NCBI RefSeq assembly: GCF_036194065.1
Contig: NZ_CP108095.1
Coordinates: 6,820,001-6,884,000, forward strand
Origin: Streptomyces sp. NBC_00239
Lineage (GTDB): Bacteria; Actinomycetota; Actinomycetes; Streptomycetales; Streptomycetaceae
Direction: 5' to 3'
DNA: 64,000 nt
Within the stretch, counting starts at the first letter, position 1. Every line of letters starts with the position of its first letter. Made by a program: the position numbers and the translations under genes. Under the pieces are notes generated by a model. The model saw only the letters and a list, made by a program, of their open reading frames with translations, ran no database searches and was not told where the DNA came from. This document shows, piece after piece, positions 1-11,208 of this stretch.

Positions 1-450
1 CGGCTTGCCCGGATCCTGCTGACCAGCACGGTCATGGCGGCAGGCACCCTCGCGGTGCTGAAATGGGCCCCAGGCCCGGAGGCGGAACCGGGGCAAGCCA
101 CCGTCGCGGGCACCATGGCCTTCGTCACCTTCGTCTTCTTCCAGGTCTACAACCTGCTCAACGTCCGGCACGACACACACAGCGTCTTCAGCAGGCGGAC
201 ACTGGAGAACCCCTCCATGTTCGTCGCCGGTGCCGCTGTGATCGTGCTGCTGGTCCTCATTGTCGAGATGGACGCCCTGCACGGCTTCTTCACCACGACC
301 AACCTGACCTCCAGCCAGTGGCTTGTATGCGCAGCCGTCGGCTCGACCATCCTGTGGGCCGGCGAGCTGGTCAAGACGGTGCTCCGGTCCCGTACCCGGC
401 GTCGCACGCGCTCACAGACCATGCAGCCACCGCCCGCCGGAGCACAGTGA
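1..450 (+). CDS. Cation-transporting P-type ATPase, C-terminal end (5' end outside window)
   Basis: The frame is open from the first base, so the gene begins outside the window. The visible 149 residues look like the cation-ATPase C-terminal domain: membrane helices around FVTFVFFQVYNLLNVR, AGAAVIVLLVLIVEM and WLVCAAVGSTILWAGELVK, then a basic tail rich in Arg. This is the last part of the transport domain of a Ca2+/Mg2+-type P-type ATPase. The ATP-binding and phosphorylation domains are not visible, so the ion is unknown. A universal stress protein gene follows in the same direction after about 260 bp. Confidence 0.8.
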   Translation, partial: RLARILLTSTVMAAGTLAVLKWAPGPEAEPGQATVAGTMAFVTFVFFQVYNLLNVRHDTHSVFSRRTLENPSMFVAGAAVIVLLVLIVEMDALHGFFTTTNLTSSQWLVCAAVGSTILWAGELVKTVLRSRTRRRTRSQTMQPPPAGAQ

Positions 451-662
451 TCCGTCGGCTTCTTTGACCGCTCAGCCGTTGGCCGATGGTGGGCGCGCAG
501 GCGTCGTAATGCGATCACGGGATTCGCAGCGTACCGACCTGCTCAGGGTGCTGCGTCGCGACCGGCGACCGGCTGGACACGCCGACCGGAACCGACTCCT
601 ACCCACTCGCCGGATCGGCGGGGGTGTACCTGTCGGCTGCGGTTATATGGCGAATTGCCTGC

Positions 663-682
663 GTGTCACACAATGTGGACAC
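663..682. promoter_or_regulatory. Imperfect palindrome upstream of the usp gene
   Basis: GTGTC-a-CACA and TGTG-GACAC form an inverted repeat with a one-base bulge, ending 27 bp before the start codon at 709. It could be an operator. It does not match the Rex or DosR consensus as I know them, so no regulator is assigned. Confidence 0.3.
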
Positions 683-708
683 ATATCTGAGCAGAAGGGG
701 CAAACATC

Positions 709-1179
709 ATGGGGATGCAGGATGCCGCCTTGCGCGTCGTGGTCGGTATCGACGGGTCGCCTTCGTCGCATGCCGCGCTTCGGTGGGCGGTGCAGTATGC
801 CGAGCTGACCGGCGGTGGTGTGGTGGCAGTGGCTGCCTGGGAGCCGCCCTGGGCGTACGGGTGGTCCGCGCCCGCGGTGGACCCCACTTTCGACAGAACC
901 ATCGCCGAGCGGGGCCTCCTCAACCAGGTGCACCAGGTTCTCGGCGAGTCCGGCGCCGCCCAGGTACGAAAGCGTCTGGTGAAAGGCCATCCCGTCGAGG
1001 TGCTGCTCAGTGAGGCGGAGGGGGCCGAGGCCCTCGTGGTGGGCAGCCGGGGCATGGGCGGATTCCGTCGAACGCTGCTGGGCTCCGTGAGCCAGCAGTG
1101 CGCGCTGCACGCCACATGTCCGGTCGTCATCGTTCGTGGGAACGTCGAGGTGACGGACTCCGGTACACAGGCCGAGTGA
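709..1179 (+). CDS. Universal stress protein, single UspA domain
   Basis: 156 residues, the usual length of a one-domain UspA protein. The N-terminal strand VVVGIDGSPSSHAALRWA and the ATP-binding signature GSRGMGGFRRTLLGSVSQQ (G-x2-G-x9-G-S/T type) are both present, so it probably binds ATP. A purine-rich stretch, AGAAGGGG, lies just upstream of ATG 709; a second ATG six bases on is a possible alternative. In actinobacteria such proteins are commonly induced by hypoxia or stress. Two further USP genes lie at 25643 and 30348. Confidence 0.93.
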   Translation: MGMQDAALRVVVGIDGSPSSHAALRWAVQYAELTGGGVVAVAAWEPPWAYGWSAPAVDPTFDRTIAERGLLNQVHQVLGESGAAQVRKRLVKGHPVEVLLSEAEGAEALVVGSRGMGGFRRTLLGSVSQQCALHATCPVVIVRGNVEVTDSGTQAE

Positions 1180-1196
1180 GGCGGGGCTCGTCAGCG

Positions 1197-1345
1197 GCAC
1201 AAGCCCCTTGGCGGCCCAATCGCGCGGCGCACAGTCCTTGCGCTTTGGCGTACGCCTCCCAGGGCTACCTGGCCAGGGTCGCGGCTGGTGAGCCGTAGGT
1301 GCACCGTACTCCAGGCTCAACGTTCTCAACCGGCTCAGGTTCCGG
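1197..1345 (-). pseudogene. Decayed remnant of a second aconitase gene
   Basis: Three short blocks resemble parts of the neighbouring aconitase gene in the same orientation and order. 1197-1229 resembles about 1850-1882 (encoding the RDWAAKG region). 1230-1301 resembles about 3297-3365. 1302-1340 resembles about 3409-3440 (the SPEYGAT region). The spacing shows large internal deletions and no open frame survives. The best reading is a tandem duplicate of acnA that has almost disappeared. The rest of 1180-1540 shows nothing I recognise. Confidence 0.6.
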
Positions 1346-1540
1346 ATGCGGCGCACGGTGCGTCCCTCGGGTCCTCCTGCGTCTCGCTTCGGCTGCACCC
1401 CCTTGCACCGGCCGCGGAGGCGGGCGACGGCATCGCTGCCGACCCGCCAGAAGGCGGCCGTTAAGGCGTGGATGCCGTTCATGGGCGGATTTGTGGTGTC
1501 AATGTTTCGGGAAGCCCGCGGTGCGGCTCTCGGCGCGGTG

Positions 1541-4314
<2,774 letters not shown>

Positions 4315-4736
4315 GGGCCTGCCTCCTTAGTACGGATCGGCGGAGCTAGCTCGGAGCGGATTGTGAGTCCACCGCGCGTCGCTGTGCGGGTCCGCGCCCG
4401 GATCGGCCGCCCGTCCCGGGACTCGCGCATTTGCCGGCTCGCCGGCAGCTTTCGCTCTCACCTAGGGCACTCTTCGTCCGGGCGTCGTTCCGCCTCATCG
4501 ACAGGCCAGAGGCAACCGGCAGGGGCAATACCCGCCCTGGGATGGAACGGAACCAACCATGCTCAGTCTCGACCGCGCGCACCCGGCCCGCAAATGGTGC
4601 GAATCCGCAGCCCGCGGGCAGGGCTATGCAGCGGCCTCGGCTGGGCCCACGTCGCCTGCGCGCGGAGCGGGGAGGTGATAGGACGGATCCAGGCCTCGTC
4701 CGCATGTGCCCGGAAACGGATGGAAGGTGATGCCAG
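4315..4736. other. Divergent promoter region between acnA and gap
   Basis: 422 bp between two divergent central-metabolism genes must hold promoters for both. No convincing ORF, operator palindrome or consensus -10/-35 pair was recognised. GGAAGGTGATG precedes the gap start. Confidence 0.4.
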
Positions 4737-5749
4737 ATGGCGAAGATCGCAATCAACGGGCTCGGACGTATCGGACGGGCCGCGTTCAAGATTCTCCACG
4801 ACCTCGACGGGGTTGAGGTGGCTGCGGTCAACGACCTGGTCCCCGCCGAGAACCTGGCCTACCTTCTCACCCACGACACCGTCTACGGACGCTACGGAAA
4901 GTCCGTCACCGCTGCCGGTGACGCGCTGGTCGTCGACGGCCACACCGTCCCGCTGTACAGCCGCCGCGACCCGGCCGAGCTGCCGTGGCACGACCTGGGC
5001 ATCGACCTCGTCCTGGAGTGCACGGGTGCCTTCCGGCGCGAGGAGGAACTGGCCCGGCACCTGTCCGCAGGCGCACGATTCGTGATCCTCTCAGCGCCCG
5101 TCCGGACCGAGACGGTCGCCACCGTGGTCCACGGCGTGAGCGACTTTCCGGCCGGACAGCAGATCATCTCCTGCGCGAGCTGCACGACCAACTGCATCAC
5201 ACCGGTGGCGGAGGTCATGGACGCCGAATCGGCGTGGAGCGCGCCGTGATGACCACAGTCCACGCCTACACCTCCACCCAGCAGCTCATCGACGGGCCCA
5301 GCAAGGACTTCCGGCGCGGCCGGGCCGGGGCAGCCAACATGCTTCCCGCCTCCACCGGCGCCGCGCTCGCGACCACCAAGGCACTTCCGGAGCTGACCGG
5401 GCGCTTCGACGGCGTGGCGCTCCGAGTCCCGATCCCAGTCGGATCGATCGCCGACATTGTGTTCGTCACCGCCCGCCCGACGTCCGCCGAGGAAGTGAAC
5501 GACCTCTTCCGTGCGGAGGCGGCTACCGAGCGCTACCGCGGCATCCTCGGCGTCTCGGACGAGCCGATTGTCTCCAGCGACATCATCGGTGACTCCCGGG
5601 CCTCCGTCGTCGACGCGGGGATGACCCGGGTCGTGGACGGCACCCTGGTGAAGATCATGAGCTGGTACGACAACGAGTGGGGCTTCACTCACCAGATGGT
5701 CCGCGAGGCACTCACCGTGCTCGGCGTCACTTCACCACGGAGATCATGA
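4737..5749 (+). pseudogene. gap: Glyceraldehyde-3-phosphate dehydrogenase split by a one-base frameshift
   Basis: GAPDH oxidises glyceraldehyde-3-phosphate with NAD(P) and phosphate in glycolysis. The N-terminal part (AINGLGRIGRAAFKIL Rossmann motif, catalytic cysteine in SCASCTTNC) is in the frame starting at 4737, which stops at 5249. From about base 5222 the rest (RRIGVERAVMTTVHAYTSTQ, VPIPVGSIADIVFV, WYDNEWGFTHQM) continues in another frame to 5749. One missing base near 5220-5222 explains both. Together they give about 337 residues, the normal length. Like the aconitase next door, it is a metabolic gene broken by a single deletion in good coding sequence. Confidence 0.9.
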
Positions 5750-5956
5750 CCACCCAGGCGGTCACCGTGCCCGACGCAGCCCCTGGTGCAGACCGCCAGA
5801 CGCATGTCGGAGCGCAGCGCAGGTCCTTGTCAGTCAAACAATCCGGGCGCGAAAGAGACAGCGATCGTGCGGCGTGCGTTACGGACGGGCGGCTTCGGGC
5901 GTTCCCTTGGCAGAGCACCGGACCACCGGCGAGGAACAAGGCAAGGCGTAGCGGTG

Positions 5957-6391
5957 ATGACTGTGGCGGACGGCGACTTCTCGAACCCGGTCGATGGGGC
6001 GCCGGTGCCTCGAATTCTGTTCGACACCGGAACGCTGGAGGAACTCGGCCCGGCATCGACCGGCGCGGTGTGGCGGTTGTCGGCACCAGGCCGGCAGCTC
6101 GACGCCAACATCGTGCGGATCCCGGCCGGGCAGCGCGTCGAAACCCATACCGAACCGGACCTGGACGTACTCCTGTTGGTCGTGGCCGGAGACGGCACCT
6201 TGGTCACTTCCGACGGACCGTGTCTCCTGAGCGAAGGCAGCCTCACCTGGCTGCCGCACGGCTCCACTCGCGGCCTTGTCGCGGGCAAGGGGGGCTTGTC
6301 GTACCTGACAGTCCACCGGCGCCGGCCCGGGATGCGGATCCAGCCTGCCGGGACCGGCCGGAATGGGGAGTCCGGCCGGGCCGGGGCCTGA
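5957..6391 (+). CDS. Small cupin-like protein
   Basis: 144 residues from ATG 5957, which follows GGAACAAGG. An in-frame GTG directly before it is an alternative. The centre reads like a cupin barrel: RIPAGQRVETHTEPDLDVLL, a turn at VVAGDGTLVTSDG, then LSEGSLTWLPHGSTRGL. Cupin proteins of this type sense or bind small ligands or metals; which one cannot be told here. The tail is rich in Arg and Gly. It follows gap in the same direction after 207 bp. Confidence 0.7.
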   Translation: MTVADGDFSNPVDGAPVPRILFDTGTLEELGPASTGAVWRLSAPGRQLDANIVRIPAGQRVETHTEPDLDVLLLVVAGDGTLVTSDGPCLLSEGSLTWLPHGSTRGLVAGKGGLSYLTVHRRRPGMRIQPAGTGRNGESGRAGA

Positions 6392-6398
6392 ACCGCGA

Positions 6399-6978
6399 TC
6401 ACGGTGGTACGGATCCGGCGTCGTCGTACACAAGGAGGCCGTCGCTGCGAAGCGCCAGCCCCGGTGTCGGATGGTGCGCTGTGAGGCGTCCGTCGTGCAT
6501 CAGGTGGTGGACGAGCATGCCTCGGGCCAGGAGGGAGAAGTCGGCGATGAGGCGGCGGTGGCATCGCCACCACACCGCTTCGCTGCACATCACCGCGGTG
6601 CGCTCCAAGCCCGCTTGGTGCATGAGGGCGTCCATGGCGGTGACGAACTCGGGGCTGCGGGTATGAGCGGCATGCCGGGGAAGGACGCGTTGCGCCATGC
6701 CCTGTCGGGCGAGTCCGGCGGCGGTTTGCGGAAGCCGCCCAGGCGCGGCTCCCACCGGTGGGCGATGTGCTCTTCGGGCGTCCACTGGCCCACCCGCTGC
6801 CGTGAGAGGTCCGGGTGACGGCGGCTGCCGGGAGCGGTCCTTGCGTCCACGACGGCGGTAACGCCGGCTTCCCGGAGGAGTCCAGCCAGCGAGCGGGGTC
6901 CGCGGTGCTGTGGCCGAAGGTGATCAGCGCGATCCGCGGCGTCGGCCCGTCTGCAGGGTCGGTCCGGTGATCACCCAT
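6399..6978 (-). pseudogene. DUF488 protein gene with two one-base deletions
   Basis: Three frames add up to one DUF488 protein. The start is RIALITFGHSTADPAR, the middle DARTAPGSRRHPDLSRQRVG then EPRLGGFRKPPPDSPDRAWR, and the end SPEFVTAMDALMHQAG with CSEAVWWRCHRRLIADF. The frame changes near 6890 and near 6670, and a single missing base repairs each. The family is defined by the FGHST start and the CSE...CHR motif, both present; its biochemical role is not established. Two intact DUF488 genes lie at 27663 and 33775, and a decayed one near 28490-28628. Confidence 0.85.
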
Positions 6979-7080
6979 ACATCGAGTGCAGCAGCTTCCG
7001 GCCGGCACGGCACCCGTGTGCGCCTTCGGTTGGCTGTGCGGGACAGTGGGGCAGGCCGGTCAAGGTAAGGGACTCGTCAC

Positions 7081-7536
7081 TCACCCATCCGGAGTGCGGT
7101 TAGCAAGACCAGAACCAGGGCGTTCCCCCCCCCGAATGGTGGACATGACGGCGGCGAGGCCGTGTCCCGCGACGGCAGGGAGCGGGAAGTGGCCTTCGGC
7201 CGGGGCGTTCTGGCCGGCAGCGGTTGCGCGGTCGCGGTGGACGGGGATCCAGCGGGCGAGCATCACAAACCCGAGCAGGGCGACGGGCAGCAGGAGGCCG
7301 AAGGCGGTCCAGGCCAACGCGTGCTTTTCGGTGATCACGTAGATGATCCACACGACGAGGCCGATGGCGGCGAGTGCGAAGTGGCCGAAGATGACCGGGA
7401 CTGGCAGGTGGCTGGTGCCGCCACGGGCACCGCCGTGCTTAAGCCAGATGCCGAGCATGTAGGCGCGGCCGAGGGCGGTGACCACCCAGGCGATTAGGGT
7501 CTGTTGCGAAAATGGATCTTGATCGGTGGTGATCAT
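7081..7536 (-). pseudogene. Small integral membrane protein, 5' end replaced by IS sequence
   Basis: The body has hydrophobic helices (IFGHFALAAIGLVVWIIYVI, LAWTAFGLLLPVALLGFVML) followed by ARWIPVHRDR and AEGHFPLPAVAGHGLAAVM. The first dozen codons derive from the end of the IS5-type remnant next door, so the natural start is lost. A run of nine C on the plus strand (7125-7133) shifts the frame near the end. Removing one base would give a hydrophobic end (NALVLVLLTALRMGE) typical of a last membrane helix. Function unknown. Confidence 0.6.
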
Positions 7537-7790
7537 CGTGTGGCGCGTGGAGATCTGACGGATGCACAGTGGGCGAGGCTGGAGCCGTTGCTGCCGGTGG
7601 GTGGCAAGCCGGGCCGGCTGCGGTTGTGGACTCGGCGGCAGCTGATTGACGGCATACGGTGGCGGACCCGGGCCGGGACACCGTGGCGGGACGTGCCGGA
7701 ACGGTACGGGGCCGTGGGACCGGGTCTACGACCTGTTCCGCCGGTGGCAGCGTGACGGCACGTGGCAGCGGACAACGCCGTTGGCTCTGT
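7497..7790 (+). mobile_element. IS5-family insertion sequence remnant (transposase N-terminus)
   Basis: From GTG 7540 the frame reads DLTDAQWARLEPLLP, RRQLIDGIRWRTRAGTPWRD and ERYG, the DUF4096-type N-terminus of IS5-family transposases. An extra G near 7710 moves the rest (PWDRVYDLFRRWQRDGTW) into another frame, and the catalytic part is missing. The left end, beginning near GGTCTGTTGCG at 7498, forms the artificial start of the membrane-protein gene on the other strand. Confidence 0.75.
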
Positions 7791-8138
7791 TCATGACGAG
7801 GGTGTGTCGTCGATACGGCCGGCCAGGCACCGGTGCGTCGGCGATGGCTTCGGCGACCGCTTGAGCGTCCGCGTTGTCAGTCGGCGAGTCGGACGCATCA
7901 ACAGAACTGCCACTCGCATCATCACCGTCAGTCGTACGGTGGCCGGCGAACCGGGTCGTGCGGATCCGGCAGCAGCCTCACCTCCGGCCACGGCCCGGGT
8001 GCAGGGTGGCGAGCCGGAGATCGAAGACCGCGGCGTCCACGGACCACTCGGATGCGCGAGTCAGATGCCCGGCAGCGGGCCATGCCGGCTGATGGTTCTG
8101 GCCGGTGGCGGGGACCGGCGCATTGACCACCATCCGTG
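7791..8138. other. No recognisable gene
   Basis: About 350 bp between the IS remnant and the end of narI. Short open frames exist on both strands but none has recognisable motifs or a good ribosome-binding site. It is probably decayed sequence plus the 3' untranslated end of the nar operon. Confidence 0.4.
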
Positions 8139-8858
8139 TCAGCCCACCCGGTCCCAGCCGCGACGTGGCTGGTGGCTGCCGAGCTGGGTGGTGTCGCGGC
8201 TGCGGTAGACGATGTAGGGGCGGGTGAAGTACCCGATCGGGGCGCTGAACACGTGGACGAGCCGTGTGAAGGGCCACAGCGCGAAGAGCGCCATGGCGAA
8301 CAGGCCGTGGAGCTGGAAGCCGAGCGGCGCTTCGCCCATGAGTTCGGGGTGGAGGTCGAATCGGAAGATTCCGCGGAACCAGACCGAGACACCGTCCCGG
8401 TAGTCGTAGTGCTCGAAGATGTTGGCCGCCACCGTGTTGAACAGGCCGAGGAAGATCACCACGGCGAGGAAGAGGTACATCACCTTGTCCATCCGGGTGG
8501 TGGCTGAGAAGACCGGGCCCACGGTGCGTCGACGGTAGATCAGGATCGCCATCCCAACGACCGTGGCCAGCCCCGCCAGCGCACCGACCGAAAAGGCCAG
8601 GAAGTGGTAGAGCCCTTCGGACACACCGACCGCTTCGGTCCAGGACTTGGGGATGCCCAGCCCGATCACGTGGCCGAAGAACACCCCGATGATCCCGAAG
8701 TGGAACAGAGGGCTGCCGATCCGCAGTATCCGGTTCTCGTAGAGCTGGGAGGAGCGGGTGGTCCAGCCGAACTTGTCGTAGCGGTAGCGCCACAGATGTC
8801 CCAGGACGAAGGCCGTCAGGCAGATGTAGGGGAAGACCACGTACAGGAACTGATTCAT
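8139..8858 (-). CDS. narI: Respiratory nitrate reductase gamma subunit (cytochrome b)
   Basis: 239 residues. NarI anchors the NarGH complex in the membrane and passes electrons from quinol through two b hemes. Five hydrophobic segments are visible. Two histidine pairs match the heme ligands: FHFGIIGVFFGHVIGLG in the second helix and FQLHGLF...RLVHVFSAP in the last part. Start ATG 8858 follows AGGAG and overlaps the narJ stop by four bases (ATGA), so the two are translationally coupled. It is the last gene of narGHJI. Confidence 0.95.
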   Translation of the reverse strand: MNQFLYVVFPYICLTAFVLGHLWRYRYDKFGWTTRSSQLYENRILRIGSPLFHFGIIGVFFGHVIGLGIPKSWTEAVGVSEGLYHFLAFSVGALAGLATVVGMAILIYRRRTVGPVFSATTRMDKVMYLFLAVVIFLGLFNTVAANIFEHYDYRDGVSVWFRGIFRFDLHPELMGEAPLGFQLHGLFAMALFALWPFTRLVHVFSAPIGYFTRPYIVYRSRDTTQLGSHQPRRGWDRVG

Positions 8859-9553
8859 GTGCGGGCTCCTGGGAAGGTGGGCATGGGCAGCGTCGTGGTC
8901 TCGCGAGAGGCGGCGGGGCTGAACCGGGGGTTGGCAAAGGGTGCGAGCCCGACCTCTTCCTCGGGCGGTCCCTCTGCGGCGAGGCGGCTCACGGCGTCCC
9001 GCTCGTCGCCGCGCAACGGCGGCAGGGTCGCGGTGACGGCTTCGACCAGGCCGGCCCACGGAGAGGCCATGTCCCGCAGCGACAGCCGTAGCAGCTCAAG
9101 ACCGGCCCGGTGGTCGAGCATCAGCCCTCGGCCGAGCTCTCTGTCAACCGTCGCGGCGAACTCGAGCACGACGCACAAGTGGTCGGGCAGCTCCGCATCG
9201 TCGAGCATGAAGCCGGAGCGCAGGTAGACCTGCTTGAACCGGAGCAGAGCGACTCCCCGTTTGCGGGTGTCCCCGTGGGCGAAGTAGGTCAGGAACAGGT
9301 TGCAGCGTCTGCGGTTGTCGAAGGTCTCGACGTACTTCGCCTGCAGCTCCGCCGAGGGCGTGGCCTCCAGCTGCTCCACGGACTCGCGCATCGTCCCGCC
9401 GAGCGCCGGAGGCAGTTCCCGCATCGCCGACCGGACCAGCGCGATCCGTCCGGGAAGCTCTTCGTCCGGGTAGTCCAGGAGGAGCGAGACCGACTGCCAC
9501 ACAATGGTCAGCTGGTGCGAAGTCAGCGCGGACTTCGCGCGGACCCTGCTCAC
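8855..9553 (-). CDS. narJ: Nitrate reductase assembly chaperone (delta subunit)
   Basis: 232 residues from GTG 9553, which overlaps the narH stop in GTGA. NarJ is a TorD/DmsD-type cytoplasmic chaperone that helps insert the molybdenum cofactor into NarG and is not part of the final enzyme. Family features are LLDYPDEELPGRI near the start, YVETFDNRRRCNLFLTYFAHGDTRKRG in the centre and ELPDHLCVVLEFAA. Its place between narH and narI is the canonical order. Confidence 0.95.
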   Translation of the reverse strand: MSRVRAKSALTSHQLTIVWQSVSLLLDYPDEELPGRIALVRSAMRELPPALGGTMRESVEQLEATPSAELQAKYVETFDNRRRCNLFLTYFAHGDTRKRGVALLRFKQVYLRSGFMLDDAELPDHLCVVLEFAATVDRELGRGLMLDHRAGLELLRLSLRDMASPWAGLVEAVTATLPPLRGDERDAVSRLAAEGPPEEEVGLAPFANPRFSPAASRETTTLPMPTFPGART

Positions 9554-11208
9554 GAGTCCGATCCCTTCGACGGGAAGAGCCCGGGGGGAGAGCCCCTGCC
9601 GTCCCAGTTGAGCAGGTTGACCCGCCCTGCCTTGTCGTCGGGGCCGGCCAGCGAGTCGGAGGTCTGCCGGTCCTGCAGCATCTGGAAGTTCTCCACCGCG
9701 ATCGGTGTCGGGGCGCCCGATCCTTCCCCGAACGGGCCGGAACCGCCCATCCCGGGCCCGCCCTCGTAGTCGAGCGAGCATTCCGTGGCCAGCTCTTCCA
9801 GGGAGTGGGCCTGCTCGGCGTGGGCGGACGGTATCACATAGCGCTCGTCGTACTTCGCGATCGCCAGCAAGCGGTACATGTCATACATGTCCTCCTCACT
9901 CATCCCGACGGCGGCGGGGATCGAGGCGTCGGGCTCGCGGCCCATGTTGATGTCACGCATGTAGCACCGCATCGCGGCGAGCTTCTTCAGCACGGCGTCC
10001 ACCGGCGTGATATCGCCGGCGGTGAAGAGTTCGGCGAGGTACTCGACCGGGATCCGCAGCGCGTCAATCGCGGCGAACAGGTTGCCCTTGTCCTCGGCGT
10101 CCTCGCCGGTCTCCTTGACCACATCGACGACCGGGGACAGCGGCGGGATGTACCAGACCATGGGCATGGTGCGGTATTCCGGATGCAGCGGCAGTGCCAC
10201 CTTGTAGGTGCTGATCAGGGCGTGGATCGGGGAGCGCTGGGCGGCGTCGATCCAGTCGCGGGCGATGCCCGCCTTCTCGGCCGCGCGCACCACCTCGGGG
10301 TCGGACGGGTCGAGGAAGACGTCACGCTGGGCCTCGTAGAGCCCTTGCTCGTCGGTGGTGGACGCGGCCTCGAGCACCTTGTCGGCGTCGTACAGCATCA
10401 AACCGATGTAGCGCAGTCGGCCGACGCAGGTCTCGGAGCAGATCGTGGGCTGCCCGACCTCGATGCGGGGGAAGCAGAAGGTGCACTTCTCCGCCTTGCC
10501 GGTGCGGTGGTTGAAGTAGATCTTCTTGTAGGGGCAGCCCGAGACGCACATCCGCCAGCCGCGGCACTTGTCCTGGTCGACGAGGACGATGCCGTCCTCC
10601 TCGCGCTTGTAGATCGCACCGCTGGGGCACGAGGCGGCGCACGAGGGGTTCAGGCAGTGCTCACAAATGCGCGGCAGGTAGAACATGAAGGTCTGCTCGA
10701 ACTCGAACTTCACCTTGTCGGCGATCTTTTTCAGCAGCGGGTCCCGGTGACCGTTGAGTGTGGAGCCGCCGAGGTCGTCGTCCCAGTTGGCTGACCACTC
10801 GATCTTCATGTCCTTGCCGGAGATCAGCGACTTGGGACGCGCGACCGGCGTGTGCTCCTGAGCCGGCGCGTCGGTGAGCGTGGAGTAGTCGTAGGTCCAG
10901 GGCTCGTAATACTCGTTGATCGAGGGAAGCTTGGGATTGGAGAAGATGGTCAGCAGCTTCTTGAACCGGCCACCGCCCTTGAGTGTGAGCCGGCCCCGCT
11001 TGTTGAGCGTCCAGCCGCCCTTCCACTTCTCCTGGTCCTCGTAGGTGCGGGGATAGCCGAGCCCGGGCTTGGTCTCGACGTTGTTGAACCAGATGTACTC
11101 GGTGCCGGAGCGGTTGGTCCATGCCTGCTTACACGTCACCGAGCAGGTGTGGCAGCCGATGCACTTGTCGAGGTTCATCACCATCGCCATCTGTGCCATG
11201 ACCCTCAT
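9550..11208 (-). CDS. narH: Respiratory nitrate reductase beta subunit (iron-sulfur)
   Basis: 552 residues. NarH carries electrons from NarI to NarG through three 4Fe-4S clusters and one 3Fe-4S cluster. All four cysteine groups are visible: CIGCHTCSVTCK, CEHCLNPSCAASCP, CRGWRMCVSGCPYKK (Trp replaces a Cys, as expected for the 3Fe-4S cluster) and CTFCFPRIEVGQ...CSETCVG. ATG 11208 was chosen because it overlaps the narG stop (ATGA) and gives the usual MRVMAQ start. An ATG three codons on is possible. Confidence 0.96.
   Translation of the reverse strand: MRVMAQMAMVMNLDKCIGCHTCSVTCKQAWTNRSGTEYIWFNNVETKPGLGYPRTYEDQEKWKGGWTLNKRGRLTLKGGGRFKKLLTIFSNPKLPSINEYYEPWTYDYSTLTDAPAQEHTPVARPKSLISGKDMKIEWSANWDDDLGGSTLNGHRDPLLKKIADKVKFEFEQTFMFYLPRICEHCLNPSCAASCPSGAIYKREEDGIVLVDQDKCRGWRMCVSGCPYKKIYFNHRTGKAEKCTFCFPRIEVGQPTICSETCVGRLRYIGLMLYDADKVLEAASTTDEQGLYEAQRDVFLDPSDPEVVRAAEKAGIARDWIDAAQRSPIHALISTYKVALPLHPEYRTMPMVWYIPPLSPVVDVVKETGEDAEDKGNLFAAIDALRIPVEYLAELFTAGDITPVDAVLKKLAAMRCYMRDINMGREPDASIPAAVGMSEEDMYDMYRLLAIAKYDERYVIPSAHAEQAHSLEELATECSLDYEGGPGMGGSGPFGEGSGAPTPIAVENFQMLQDRQTSDSLAGPDDKAGRVNLLNWDGRGSPPGLFPSKGSDS

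Noticed and set aside
663..682. Rex or DosR box upstream of the first usp gene
   Set aside because: It is an imperfect palindrome, but its bases do not fit the Rex (TTGTGAA-N4-TTCACAA) or DosR (GGGACT...AGTCCC) patterns well enough to name it.
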